Positions 1 to 7,594 of a stretch of DNA of 18,353 nucleotides are shown here, one piece after another. Position numbers and translations under genes: made by a program. Origin of the DNA: Clostridiales bacterium (GTDB lineage: Bacteria; Bacillota; Clostridia; Oscillospirales; Oscillospiraceae); contig PITX01000002.1 in the NCBI GenBank assembly GCA_017577345.1, positions 1 to 18,353 of the forward strand, given 5' to 3'. How positions within the stretch are numbered: the stretch's first letter is position 1; every line of letters starts with the position of its first letter. Below the pieces are notes generated by a model. It had not been told where the DNA came from and did no database searches. It saw nothing but the letters and a program-made list of their open reading frames with translations.

Positions 1-2643
1 GATGACGAGGGCTATAACCAGGAATGGTCCACAGAGCTGACCGTCCCGCAGGCACAGGACGAATATATCAAGGCATGGTGTGCCTTGAAGGTACTGTCTA
101 AGGTCTACGGCTTCGGCGATCCTGACGGCTTCGTATTCAATATGTCCGTCGGCTACGATCTGGAAGGCATCAAGGGTGACAAGGTCAATTCCTACATTGA
201 AAACATGAAGGACGCTTCCAAGACGAAGCAGTTTGCCGAGTGCAAGGAAGTCCTCAAGGAATTCTTCCCGGAGGAGGCAGACTTCATCGATGCCATCTCC
301 CCGAAGGTCTCCCGCTCCATTACCCTGTCCACCCTGCACGGCTGTCCTCCCGATGAGATCGAGCGCATTGCGACTTACCTCATCAGCGAGAAGAAGGTCA
401 ACACTTTTGTCAAGTGCAACCCGACCATCCTCGGCTACAAGACCGCCCGCTCCATTTTGGACTCCATGGGCTATGATTACATCGTATTTGACGAGCACCA
501 CTTCAACGAAGACCTACAGTGGGCAGATGCCGTCCCGATGTTTGAGCGTCTGCAGGCTCTGGCAGACAAGACCGGCGTAGAATTCGGTCTGAAGCTCTCC
601 AACACCTTCCCCGTCGACACCACCCGCGGTGAGCTTCCGGGCAACGAGATGTATATGTCCGGCCGCAGCCTCTTCCCGCTGACGATCGAGATGTGCAACC
701 GCATCTCCAGGCAGTTCAAGGGCAAGATGCGTCTGTCCTTCGCAGGCGGCGCAGAATTCTTCAACTGTGATAAGCTCTTTGCCGCAGGCATCTGGCCGAT
801 CACCGTTGCAACGACCATTCTCAAGCCCGGCGGCTACAACCGTCTGAAGCAGATGTGTGAAAAGGTCGAAGGTATGCCCTTCAAGGCATTTGCCGGCACC
901 GATTCCGCCGCGATCGAAGCACTGTCTGTTGACAGCCACACCAATTTCCATCACCTCAAGCCCATCAAGCCGCTGCCCGAGCGCAAGAGTGCTGAGCGCG
1001 TGCCCTGGATGGACTGCTTCACCGCACCGTGTAAGGGCGGCTGCCCCATCTCGCAGGATATTCCCGAGTATATCGAGCTTTGCAGAAAGGGGCTGTACGG
1101 ACCGGCTCTGAAGCTCATCACGGAGAAGAATGCACTTCCGTTCATCACCGGCACCATCTGTGCACATCGCTGCCAGAATAAGTGCACCCGCAACTTCTAT
1201 GACGAATCCGTGCAGATCCGCGACACCAAGCTGATCGCAGCGAAGAAGGGCTATAACGCTCTGATGGCATCTATCGAAGCACCGGCAAAGGTCGCCGGCA
1301 AGAAGGTCGCCATCGTCGGAGGCGGTCCGACCGGCATCGCAGCAGCATATTTCCTCGGCAGAGCCGGTGTGGAAACCACGATCTTTGAGCGCGAGAACAG
1401 CCTTGGCGGCGTACCGCGCCATGTCATCCCCGCATTCCGTATCACGGACGAAGCCATTGACAAGGATGTCGCCCTGATGCAGAAGTACGGCATCGAAGTC
1501 AAGCTCGGCGCACCTGCTCCCTCCGTCAAAGAGCTGAAAGCAATGGGCTATACCCACATCCTCATGGCAGTCGGCGCATGGAAGGCCGGCACGCTGGATA
1601 TTGAGGGCAATGTAGTCGGTGTCATCGGCTGGATGAAGGACATGAAGAAAGAAGTCAAGCCCTGCCTGTCCGGTTCCGTCGTTGTTGTCGGTGCCGGCAA
1701 CACCGCAATGGATGCCGCCCGTGTCGCAAAGCGCATGGGTGCTGACGCTACTATCGTCTACCGCCGCACCAAGAAGTACATGCCCGCCGATGAGCATGAG
1801 CTGAAGCTCGCCATCGAAGACGGTGTGAAGTTCGTTGAGCTGGCAGCTCCGATCAAGCAGGCGGACGGCAAGCTCAAGCTCGAAAAGATGGTTCTCGGTG
1901 AGCCGGATGCCTCCGGTCGCCGCAGCCCCGTTGCTACCGGCGAATTCTTTGAGATTCCCTGTGACCTTGTTATTTCCGCGGTCGGTGAGAAGGTCGATGC
2001 AGACCTGATGGCAGCCAACGGCATTGAAATGGGCCGCAAGGGTCCGGACTTTAAGACCAATATCGAAGGTGTCTACGCCGCAGGCGACTGCCACCGCGGT
2101 CCTGCCACAGTCGTAGAGGGCATTGCCGATGCTGCAAAGTTTGCTGAAATCGTCATCGGCAGCAAGCACGAATACGAGATTCCCGATCAGGCCTATGTCA
2201 CCAAGGCAGAAGCCATTGCAAAGAAGGGCATCCTCAAGATGAGCAAGGACGCCTGCTGTGAAGGCAGCCGCTGCCTTGATTGCAGCACCGTCTGCGAAAA
2301 CTGCGCAGACTCCTGCCCGAACCGCGCCAATGTCGTCATTAAGCTGGCGGACGGCAGACATGAGATCCTTCATATCGACAAAATGTGCAACGAGTGCGGC
2401 AACTGCACGCACTTCTGCCCGTACGCTTCCGAGCCGTGCCACGACAAGTTCACGCTCTTCCAGACCGAGAAGGATATGGACGATTCCAAGAACTTCGGCT
2501 TCCTGTTCCGTGAGGACGGAAAGGTACGCGTCCGTCTGGCAGAGGAAATGATCGTCGATCTCGACAGCGCGAATGACCTGCCCAAGGATATTGAGCTGTT
2601 CATCCTCACTGTCCGCAGCAAGTGCAGCTACCTGTACAAATAA
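1..2643 (+). CDS. ygfK: YgfK-family multidomain flavin/iron-sulfur oxidoreductase (5' end missing)
   Basis: The frame is open from base 1 and ends with TAA at 2641-2643, giving 880 visible residues. The family is about 1000 residues long, so roughly the first 120 are outside the window. An internal TTG at 85 is not a credible start because the frame continues upstream in conserved-looking sequence. Domains in order: a TIM-barrel, dihydroorotate-dehydrogenase-like part (to about nt 950, with STLHGCPPDEIE near nt 330); a GltD/PreT-type N-terminal Fe-S segment (CFTAPCKGGCP near nt 1015, CAHRCQNKC near nt 1160); an FAD-binding Rossmann motif (VAIVGGGPTGIAAA near nt 1310); an NAD(P)-binding motif (VVVVGAGNTAMDAA near nt 1683); the FAD-closing motif YAAGDCHRGPA near nt 2077; and two C-terminal cysteine clusters (CLDCSTVCENCADSCP near nt 2272, CNECGNCTHFCP near nt 2389). 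E. coli ygfK was named a putative selenate reductase subunit but sits with purine-catabolism genes (ssnA, xdhD), and related clusters serve anaerobic purine/urate breakdown. The substrate here is not shown by sequence. No in-frame TGA selenocysteine codon is present. Confidence 0.9.
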   Translation, partial: DDEGYNQEWSTELTVPQAQDEYIKAWCALKVLSKVYGFGDPDGFVFNMSVGYDLEGIKGDKVNSYIENMKDASKTKQFAECKEVLKEFFPEEADFIDAISPKVSRSITLSTLHGCPPDEIERIATYLISEKKVNTFVKCNPTILGYKTARSILDSMGYDYIVFDEHHFNEDLQWADAVPMFERLQALADKTGVEFGLKLSNTFPVDTTRGELPGNEMYMSGRSLFPLTIEMCNRISRQFKGKMRLSFAGGAEFFNCDKLFAAGIWPITVATTILKPGGYNRLKQMCEKVEGMPFKAFAGTDSAAIEALSVDSHTNFHHLKPIKPLPERKSAERVPWMDCFTAPCKGGCPISQDIPEYIELCRKGLYGPALKLITEKNALPFITGTICAHRCQNKCTRNFYDESVQIRDTKLIAAKKGYNALMASIEAPAKVAGKKVAIVGGGPTGIAAAYFLGRAGVETTIFERENSLGGVPRHVIPAFRITDEAIDKDVALMQKYGIEVKLGAPAPSVKELKAMGYTHILMAVGAWKAGTLDIEGNVVGVIGWMKDMKKEVKPCLSGSVVVVGAGNTAMDAARVAKRMGADATIVYRRTKKYMPADEHELKLAIEDGVKFVELAAPIKQADGKLKLEKMVLGEPDASGRRSPVATGEFFEIPCDLVISAVGEKVDADLMAANGIEMGRKGPDFKTNIEGVYAAGDCHRGPATVVEGIADAAKFAEIVIGSKHEYEIPDQAYVTKAEAIAKKGILKMSKDACCEGSRCLDCSTVCENCADSCPNRANVVIKLADGRHEILHIDKMCNECGNCTHFCPYASEPCHDKFTLFQTEKDMDDSKNFGFLFREDGKVRVRLAEEMIVDLDSANDLPKDIELFILTVRSKCSYLYK

Positions 2644-2653
2644 AACATGTATC

Positions 2654-2690
2654 AAAAGCGGCACTCCTCACGGGGTGCCGCTTTTCTATG
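2654..2690 (+). terminator. Rho-independent terminator after ygfK
   Basis: AAAAGCGGCAC (2654-2664) pairs perfectly with GTGCCGCTTTT (2675-2685). The stem continues by three more pairs (one of them G-T) to the tetraloop TCAC at 2668-2671. The 3' arm ends in TTTT followed by CTATG. It lies 10 nt after the ygfK stop, so ygfK is the last gene of its operon. Confidence 0.88.
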
Positions 2691-2691
2691 C

Positions 2692-2721
2692 TTGAAATTA
2701 TCAGGGTAATTTTGCTATAAT
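2692..2721 (+). promoter_or_regulatory. Sigma-A-type promoter for the alaX-like gene
   Basis: TTGAAA at 2692-2697, an 18-nt spacer, and a perfect TATAAT at 2716-2721 preceded by TG-C at 2713-2715 (extended -10). It is placed between the ygfK terminator and the next gene, 33 nt before the preferred start codon. Confidence 0.75.
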
Positions 2722-2754
2722 ATAGAAAATGCTCTGATTGAACGGAGGATGGCT

Positions 2755-3903
2755 ATGGCTACCGGGAAGCTATATTATGTAAACCAATATCTGACTGAGG
2801 AGACCGCCTGTGTCATCTCCTGTGCGCCTGCAAAGGGCGGCTTTGCCGTTATCCTTGACCGAACGATCTTCTATCCCACCGGCGGAGGTCAGCCCTGCGA
2901 TCTCGGCACGCTCGGAAATGCGAATGTTCTTGATGTTTCCGAGCACGACGGTGAAATCGTCCATCTGTGCAATGCAGCCGTGACAGTCGGCGAGACAGTG
3001 ACCTGCAAAATTGACTGGGAACGCCGTTTTATGCTCATGCAGCAGCATTCCGGCGAGCATCTTGTTTCCGGCATCGTGCACCGCCGCTTCGGCTACGAAA
3101 ATGTCGGTTTTCACATGGGAAGCGAAGTCATCACCATTGATTTCAGCGGTGAAGTCTCCGCGCAGGAGCTGAAAAGCGTGGAAAGCGAAGTCAACCACGC
3201 GATTTATCAGAATATCCGCACGGAATTTCTCTATCCCGATGCGGAAACACTGCACACGCTTCCCTACCGCAGTAAAAATGAGCTGTCCGGCTGGGTGCGG
3301 CTTGTCAAATTCGGAGATATTGACCTCTGCGCCTGTTGCGGTCTGCATGTCGCAGCAACCGGGGAAATCGGGCTTGTCAAGCTGATCTCCACGACGAAAT
3401 TTCACGACGGCTCACGCATTGAGCTGCTCTGCGGCAAACGCGCTTTCGACTATCTGAACACCGTTGCGGAGCAGAACCGTAAAGTCTCCGGACTGTTCTC
3501 GGCAAAGCCATTTACAACAGCAGCGGCAGCACGCAGGGTGAGTGACGAGCTTGCCGCCGCGCAATACCGCATTACAGAGCTGGAAAATCAGCTCTTTACC
3601 TACAAAGCTGAGCATTATGCCGGTTGCGGTGATGTTCTGATCTTTGAAAAGCCCATGTCGCCGGATGCTCTGCGCCGTCTGACCGATGCCGTCATGCAGA
3701 AATGCGGCGGCAGATGCGCAGTATTTTCCGGCGAGGATGGGAACTATAAATATGCCATCGGTCTTGTAAACGGTGACCTGCGCGATACGGTGAAGTCGCT
3801 CAATGCCACCCTTCACGGCAGAGGCGGTGGAAAGCCCTTCTTCGCGCAGGGCTCTGTTGCCGCATCATGCGAGGAAATCACCTCTTTTTTTGAAAACCTG
3901 TGA
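2755..3903 (+). CDS. AlaX-type alanyl-tRNA editing protein with DHHA1-like C-terminus
   Basis: This is a free-standing homologue of the editing part of alanyl-tRNA synthetase, expected to hydrolyse Ser- or Gly-mischarged tRNA-Ala in the cytoplasm. Counting from the ATG at 2755 (382 aa), there is an N-terminal beta-barrel segment with DRTIFYPTGGGQP near residues 35-47. The zinc-site motifs follow: HSGEH (H98, H102) and CCGLH (C194, H198). The C-terminal 150 residues resemble the DHHA1 region of long AlaX proteins. Start choice: an ATG also exists at 2749, but the ribosome binding site ACGGAGG (2742-2748) abuts it directly. Six bases separate that site from the ATG at 2755, which is therefore preferred. 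The gene is a single transcription unit with its own promoter. Its last 91 nt overlap the tail of the convergent deacetylase gene. The family assignment is secure, but which mischarged amino acid it edits is inference. Confidence 0.9.
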   Translation: MATGKLYYVNQYLTEETACVISCAPAKGGFAVILDRTIFYPTGGGQPCDLGTLGNANVLDVSEHDGEIVHLCNAAVTVGETVTCKIDWERRFMLMQQHSGEHLVSGIVHRRFGYENVGFHMGSEVITIDFSGEVSAQELKSVESEVNHAIYQNIRTEFLYPDAETLHTLPYRSKNELSGWVRLVKFGDIDLCACCGLHVAATGEIGLVKLISTTKFHDGSRIELLCGKRAFDYLNTVAEQNRKVSGLFSAKPFTTAAAARRVSDELAAAQYRITELENQLFTYKAEHYAGCGDVLIFEKPMSPDALRRLTDAVMQKCGGRCAVFSGEDGNYKYAIGLVNGDLRDTVKSLNATLHGRGGGKPFFAQGSVAASCEEITSFFENL

Positions 3904-4568
3904 TATGCCTCCGAGCCTTGAAGCGTAACCCCGTGAAGGTAGGCAAGCTCACTGACCGTAACAAACTCGAAGCCCTTCTCCTCCAATGTGTCGATCACCC
4001 GGAGTGCAGCATCAACGCTGGAGCGCGACATATCGTGCATTAGAATAATATCGCCGCTTTTTACCTTTTTTATCACCCGGTCGGCGATTTTCTGCGTGTC
4101 CTTACAGCACCAGTCGCAGGGATCGACTGACCAGAGAATGATCGGCAGATCGGCGCAGCAGGTTTCAGACAGGACTTCGGCATCGTACTGCCCGCCGGGC
4201 GGTCGAAGCAGGGTCGGCTCCTGTCCGGTCGCTTCAACAATTTTTTCTCTTGCGGCAGACAAATCCCTGCATACCTCCTCCGGCGAAAGCTGATCAAGGA
4301 AGCTGTGCCTGTCGCTGTGACAGCCGATTTCATGCCCGTCTGCCGCGATCTGTGCCGCAAGTGCCGGATACTGCTCCACGCGATATCCGCAGAGAAAAAA
4401 GGTCGCGTGTATCTCCCGTTTGCGCAGCTCATCCAATAACCGTTCCGTGTAACAGCCGGAGGGACCGTCATCAAAGGTCAGTGCGATATATTTCGGCGTA
4501 TCCTCCTCCGCCGCCGTCGGAAAAGCAAGTATTCCGAGCAGGCACAGGATACAAATCAGCCGTTTCAT
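3813..4568 (-). CDS. Secreted polysaccharide deacetylase (NodB / carbohydrate esterase 4 family)
   Basis: A 251-residue protein with a short N-terminal signal peptide (residues 1-20, hydrophobic, ending PTAA) and one NodB domain. It is expected to remove N-acetyl groups from peptidoglycan or another wall polysaccharide outside the membrane. Visible motifs: TFDDGP (31-36, catalytic base and metal Asp), HSDRH (H84, H88, metal ligands), RPPGGQY (122-128, a variant of the usual RPPYG), DPCDW (near 149-153) and LMHD (176-179). Residues from about 223 on are encoded opposite the last codons of the alaX-like gene. That tail (ending FPPPLP) does not look like part of the NodB fold and may be a young extension. 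The start at 4568 is preceded by a G-rich stretch (GGGGGGGAT) rather than a classic AGGAGG, so translation initiation may be modest. The exact substrate is not predictable. Confidence 0.88.
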   Translation of the reverse strand: MKRLICILCLLGILAFPTAAEEDTPKYIALTFDDGPSGCYTERLLDELRKREIHATFFLCGYRVEQYPALAAQIAADGHEIGCHSDRHSFLDQLSPEEVCRDLSAAREKIVEATGQEPTLLRPPGGQYDAEVLSETCCADLPIILWSVDPCDWCCKDTQKIADRVIKKVKSGDIILMHDMSRSSVDAALRVIDTLEEKGFEFVTVSELAYLHGVTLQGSEAYHRFSKKEVISSHDAATEPCAKKGFPPPLP

Positions 4569-4638
4569 ACGGCATCCCCCCCATCTTTATAGTATGCACA
4601 TTCCTTCGCGCCATAGCGGAGGAAAAGAAAGGAATCCC

Positions 4639-5445
4639 ATGATTTCTCCCCTCTGCCCCATCTGCGGCGCACCGCTCACAACTGAAAAGCCTGCATGGAA
4701 ATGTGAAAATCGTCACAGCTTCGATGTGGCAAGGCAGGGCTATGTCAATCTGCTGCCTGTAACGCAGAAACACTCCCTGCATCCCGGCGATAGTTCTGTC
4801 ATGGTCGCGGCAAGACGCGATTTTCTGAACGCCGGCTACTATGCGCCGATTGCGGAGAAGCTTTGTGATCTGCTTGCACGCTACGCGCCGAATGCCGAAA
4901 GCATTCTTGATGCCGGCTGCGGCGAGGGCTATTATCTGTCTCATCTGGATGCAAAAGAGCGCTGGGGCATCGATATTTCCAAGGATGCCGTCCGCTATGC
5001 CGCCGTCCGTGAGAAAAACGCGAAGTTTCTTGCCGCCACAGCAGTGCATCTTCCCTTTCCCGATGCCGCCTTTGACTGCGTGCTATCCATGTTTGCCCTG
5101 ACAGCAGAGACGGAATTTGCCCGCGTGCTGAGAAACAGCGGAATTTTCGTTCAGGTGCTGGCAGGAGAAACGCATCTTTCTGCGCTGAAATCCATTATCT
5201 ACCCGACACTTTTGGAAAAAGAAAAGACCTTGCATCCGCAGTTGGAGGGCTTTGCGCTCCTGCATGAGGAAACATTGGCCTTTGATTTTACCCTGGAAAC
5301 GCAGGGAATGGTGCAAAATCTGCTCTACATGACACCGCACGCATGGAGAATATCCAAAGACGGTGCGGAGGCACTGGCACAGATGAGCCGTCTATCCGAC
5401 CGTGCAGAGGTTGTTTTTAATGTGTACGGTAGACAAGAACGGTAA
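4639..5445 (+). CDS. rlmA: RlmA-type 23S rRNA (guanine-N1)-methyltransferase
   Basis: A 268-residue SAM-dependent methyltransferase that in this family modifies a guanine in helix 35 of 23S rRNA (G745 in E. coli; the TlrB homologue acts on G748). The N-terminal zinc finger is clear: C6, C9, C22 and H26 in CPIC...CENRHSF. It is followed by the family signature DVARQGYVNLLPV. The SAM-binding motif ILDAGCGEGYY lies at 89-99. The frame is open from an ATG at 4594, but the family starts at the zinc finger. The ATG at 4639 is preceded by AAAGGA (4628-4633) and GGAGG (4618-4622), so 4639 is the chosen start. The gene is transcribed divergently from the deacetylase. Which guanine is methylated cannot be told from sequence alone. 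Confidence 0.88.
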   Translation: MISPLCPICGAPLTTEKPAWKCENRHSFDVARQGYVNLLPVTQKHSLHPGDSSVMVAARRDFLNAGYYAPIAEKLCDLLARYAPNAESILDAGCGEGYYLSHLDAKERWGIDISKDAVRYAAVREKNAKFLAATAVHLPFPDAAFDCVLSMFALTAETEFARVLRNSGIFVQVLAGETHLSALKSIIYPTLLEKEKTLHPQLEGFALLHEETLAFDFTLETQGMVQNLLYMTPHAWRISKDGAEALAQMSRLSDRAEVVFNVYGRQER

Positions 5446-5458
5446 TTTCTGTTAAAAT
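5430..5458 (+). promoter_or_regulatory. Probable sigma-A promoter for the prfA operon
   Basis: TAGACA (5430-5435) and TAAAAT (5453-5458) are separated by 17 nt, each one base from consensus. The -35 box lies inside the last codons of the rlmA gene. The promoter would start transcription about 20 nt before prfA. The only other obvious way to transcribe prfA is read-through from rlmA. Confidence 0.55.
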
Positions 5459-5486
5459 AAGTTGAATATAAGATTTGGAGTAGCTT

Positions 5487-6557
5487 ATGCTTGAAAAGCT
5501 GAAATATGTCGAGGAAAAATATATTGAACTCTGCGACCGCGTTGAGCGTCCTGACTTCTATGACGACCCGAAAAAGGCTGCCGCATTCTTGAAGGAGCAG
5601 AAGGAATTAGAACCTGTCGTCAGCGCCTACCGCGCCTATCTTCGCGCAAAGCAGGACATGGACGATGCACTGGAGCTGATAAGCGCAGAGCCTGACATGA
5701 AGGAGTTCTGTCAGGAAGAATATGCCACTGCAAAAAAGCGCAGTGAGGCGTTGGAGCAGGAATTGAAAATCCTGCTTCTGCCGCACGACCCGAACGATGA
5801 CAAGAGCGTTATCATGGAGATCAGGGGCGGTGTCGGCGGCGAAGAAAGTGCACTGTTCGCGCACAGCCTGTTCCGTATGTATAACCTCTATGCCGCGTCA
5901 AAGGGATGGTCTGTCCAGCTCCTCAATTACAACGAAACGGAACTTGGCGGCATCAAGGAGGCGGACTTTGAGATTCGTGGAAGCGGTGCGTGGTCAAAGT
6001 TGAAATTTGAGTCCGGCGTGCACCGCGTACAGCGTGTTCCTGAGACGGAATCCGGCGGTCGCGTGCATACCTCCACCGCAACGGTCGCGGTACTGCCCGA
6101 AATGGAGGAGGTCGATGTGGACATCCGCCCTGAAGATATTGAAATGCAGGTCTACCGTTCCTCCGGTGCAGGCGGTCAGCATATCAACAAGACCTCTTCC
6201 GCCGTTCGCCTGATCCACAAGCCGACCGGTATCGTCGTTGCCTGTCAGGAGGAGCGCAGTCAGTTCCAAAACCGCGAAAAATGTATGCTGATACTTTCCT
6301 CCAAGCTTTATCAGATGGAGCAGGATCGCATTGAAGCCGCCTATTCCGGCGAACGCCGTTCACAGGTCGGCAGCGGTATGCGAAATGAGAAAATCCGCAC
6401 CTATAACTTCCCGCAAAGCCGCGTGACCGATCACCGGATCGGCCTGACGCTGTATAAAATCGACTCCATTATGAACGGAGCTCTTGACGAGGTCATTGAT
6501 GCGCTTATCAGCGCGGATCAGGCGGAGAAGCTCCGTGAAAGCGGTGAAAACACATGA
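5487..6557 (+). CDS. prfA: Peptide chain release factor 1
   Basis: A 356-residue RF1 that recognises UAA and UAG and triggers peptide release on the ribosome. Visible hallmarks: the GGQ tripeptide at 229-231 in RSSGAGGQHINKTSSAV (site of catalysis and normally of glutamine methylation), and the RF1-type PxT anticodon tripeptide as PET at 185-187 in HRVQRVPETESGGR. The length matches the family (about 355-360). The start at 5487 follows TGGAG at 5476-5480. The stop overlaps the next start by 4 nt (ATGA), implying translational coupling. In many Bacillota the GGQ methyltransferase gene prmC lies between prfA and the sua5/tsaC gene; here it is absent from that position. Confidence 0.97.
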   Translation: MLEKLKYVEEKYIELCDRVERPDFYDDPKKAAAFLKEQKELEPVVSAYRAYLRAKQDMDDALELISAEPDMKEFCQEEYATAKKRSEALEQELKILLLPHDPNDDKSVIMEIRGGVGGEESALFAHSLFRMYNLYAASKGWSVQLLNYNETELGGIKEADFEIRGSGAWSKLKFESGVHRVQRVPETESGGRVHTSTATVAVLPEMEEVDVDIRPEDIEMQVYRSSGAGGQHINKTSSAVRLIHKPTGIVVACQEERSQFQNREKCMLILSSKLYQMEQDRIEAAYSGERRSQVGSGMRNEKIRTYNFPQSRVTDHRIGLTLYKIDSIMNGALDEVIDALISADQAEKLRESGENT

Positions 6558-7594
6558 AAACCGTGATATTTCCTGCTGACGATCCCCGGACGCCGAAGAA
6601 GGCAGCAGAAATCATCCGAAACGGCGGTCTCGTTGCCATTCCGACGGAAACGGTCTACGGGCTGGGCGCAAACGCACTGGATGAAGAAGCAGTTGCAAAG
6701 ATTTTTCTTGCAAAGGGTCGACCGCAGGACAACCCCTTAATTATCCATATTTCCTGTGCGCGGGAATTGGAGCGGTACTGTCACGATATTCCGGACAGTG
6801 CATGGCATCTGGCGGAGCACTTTTGGCCGGGACCTCTGACAATGGTGCTTCCCGTCAAGGACTGCATTCCCAAAAGCACGACGTCAGGGTTGGATACCGT
6901 TGCCGTCCGCTGCCCAAAAACCGCTGTGACCCGTGCGCTGATCGCACAGGCAGGCGTTCCCATCGCCGCCCCGTCGGCAAATATTTCCGGCAAGCCGTCT
7001 ACCACGACAGCGGCACATGTCCTGCACGACTACGGCACGGAGGGAAAAATCGACGCGATCATTGACGGCGGTCCCTGTGAGGTCGGCGTGGAATCAACGA
7101 TCGTTGATCTGACCGGTGCGCGTCCGAGACTTCTGCGACCGGGTGGGGTCACACCCGAAGAGCTGAGCGCGTTGTTGGGAGAATTGGAAATTGACAAAGC
7201 AGTTCTCGGGCAGATCGCCAACGACACCGTAGTCCGCGCACCCGGCATGAAATATAAGCATTATGCGCCGCGTGCGGAGGTCTACATCATTACCGGTACA
7301 AGCGAAGCCGCCGCGACATATGTGCGCCGTCATTTTACACAAGGAGATGCCGTGCTCTGCTTTGAGGAGGAGCTGCCGCTCTACGAAGGCTGTAATCCCA
7401 CTGCCTACGGAAAAATCGGCGATGTAAAAAGCCTTTCGGCGGGTCTGTTCTCGGCACTGCGCGACTTGGATCGCCCGGAAATCAAGACGATCTACGCTCG
7501 CTGTCCGGAGGGCGGAGGCGTCGCCTATGCGGTCAGCAACCGTCTGAAAAAGGCTGCTGCTTTCCGCTGCGTCAACGCGGAGGTCGAAGCATGA
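6554..7594 (+). CDS. tsaC: Threonylcarbamoyl-AMP synthase (Sua5/YrdC/YwlC family)
   Basis: A 346-residue long-form enzyme that makes threonylcarbamoyl-AMP from threonine, bicarbonate and ATP, the first step of tRNA t6A37 modification. The YrdC domain (about residues 10-195) shows AIPTETVYGLGA (28-39), the substrate-binding LAKGRPQDNPL (52-62) and the serine-rich APSANISGKPS. The C-terminal Sua5 domain (about 230-340) is present, so this is the two-domain YwlC/Sua5 type and not the short TsaC. It overlaps prfA by 4 nt and the following coaE start by 4 nt (ATGA at 7591-7594). Its pathway partner TsaD is encoded at 16002-17018 on the other strand; TsaB and TsaE are not in the window. Confidence 0.93.
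   Translation: MKTVIFPADDPRTPKKAAEIIRNGGLVAIPTETVYGLGANALDEEAVAKIFLAKGRPQDNPLIIHISCARELERYCHDIPDSAWHLAEHFWPGPLTMVLPVKDCIPKSTTSGLDTVAVRCPKTAVTRALIAQAGVPIAAPSANISGKPSTTTAAHVLHDYGTEGKIDAIIDGGPCEVGVESTIVDLTGARPRLLRPGGVTPEELSALLGELEIDKAVLGQIANDTVVRAPGMKYKHYAPRAEVYIITGTSEAAATYVRRHFTQGDAVLCFEEELPLYEGCNPTAYGKIGDVKSLSAGLFSALRDLDRPEIKTIYARCPEGGGVAYAVSNRLKKAAAFRCVNAEVEA

Noticed and set aside
1..2643. Selenoprotein reading of YgfK because of its selenate reductase label
   Set aside because: No in-frame TGA occurs before the TAA stop; the label is historical.
514..2664. Long minus-strand open frame (716 codons) across ygfK
   Set aside because: It is antisense to a clearly conserved gene; the long frame follows from the codon bias of ygfK, and its translation shows no family motif.
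4588..4593. TATAGT as a -10 box for rlmA
   Set aside because: No matching -35 sequence upstream; the promoter of rlmA is left unassigned.
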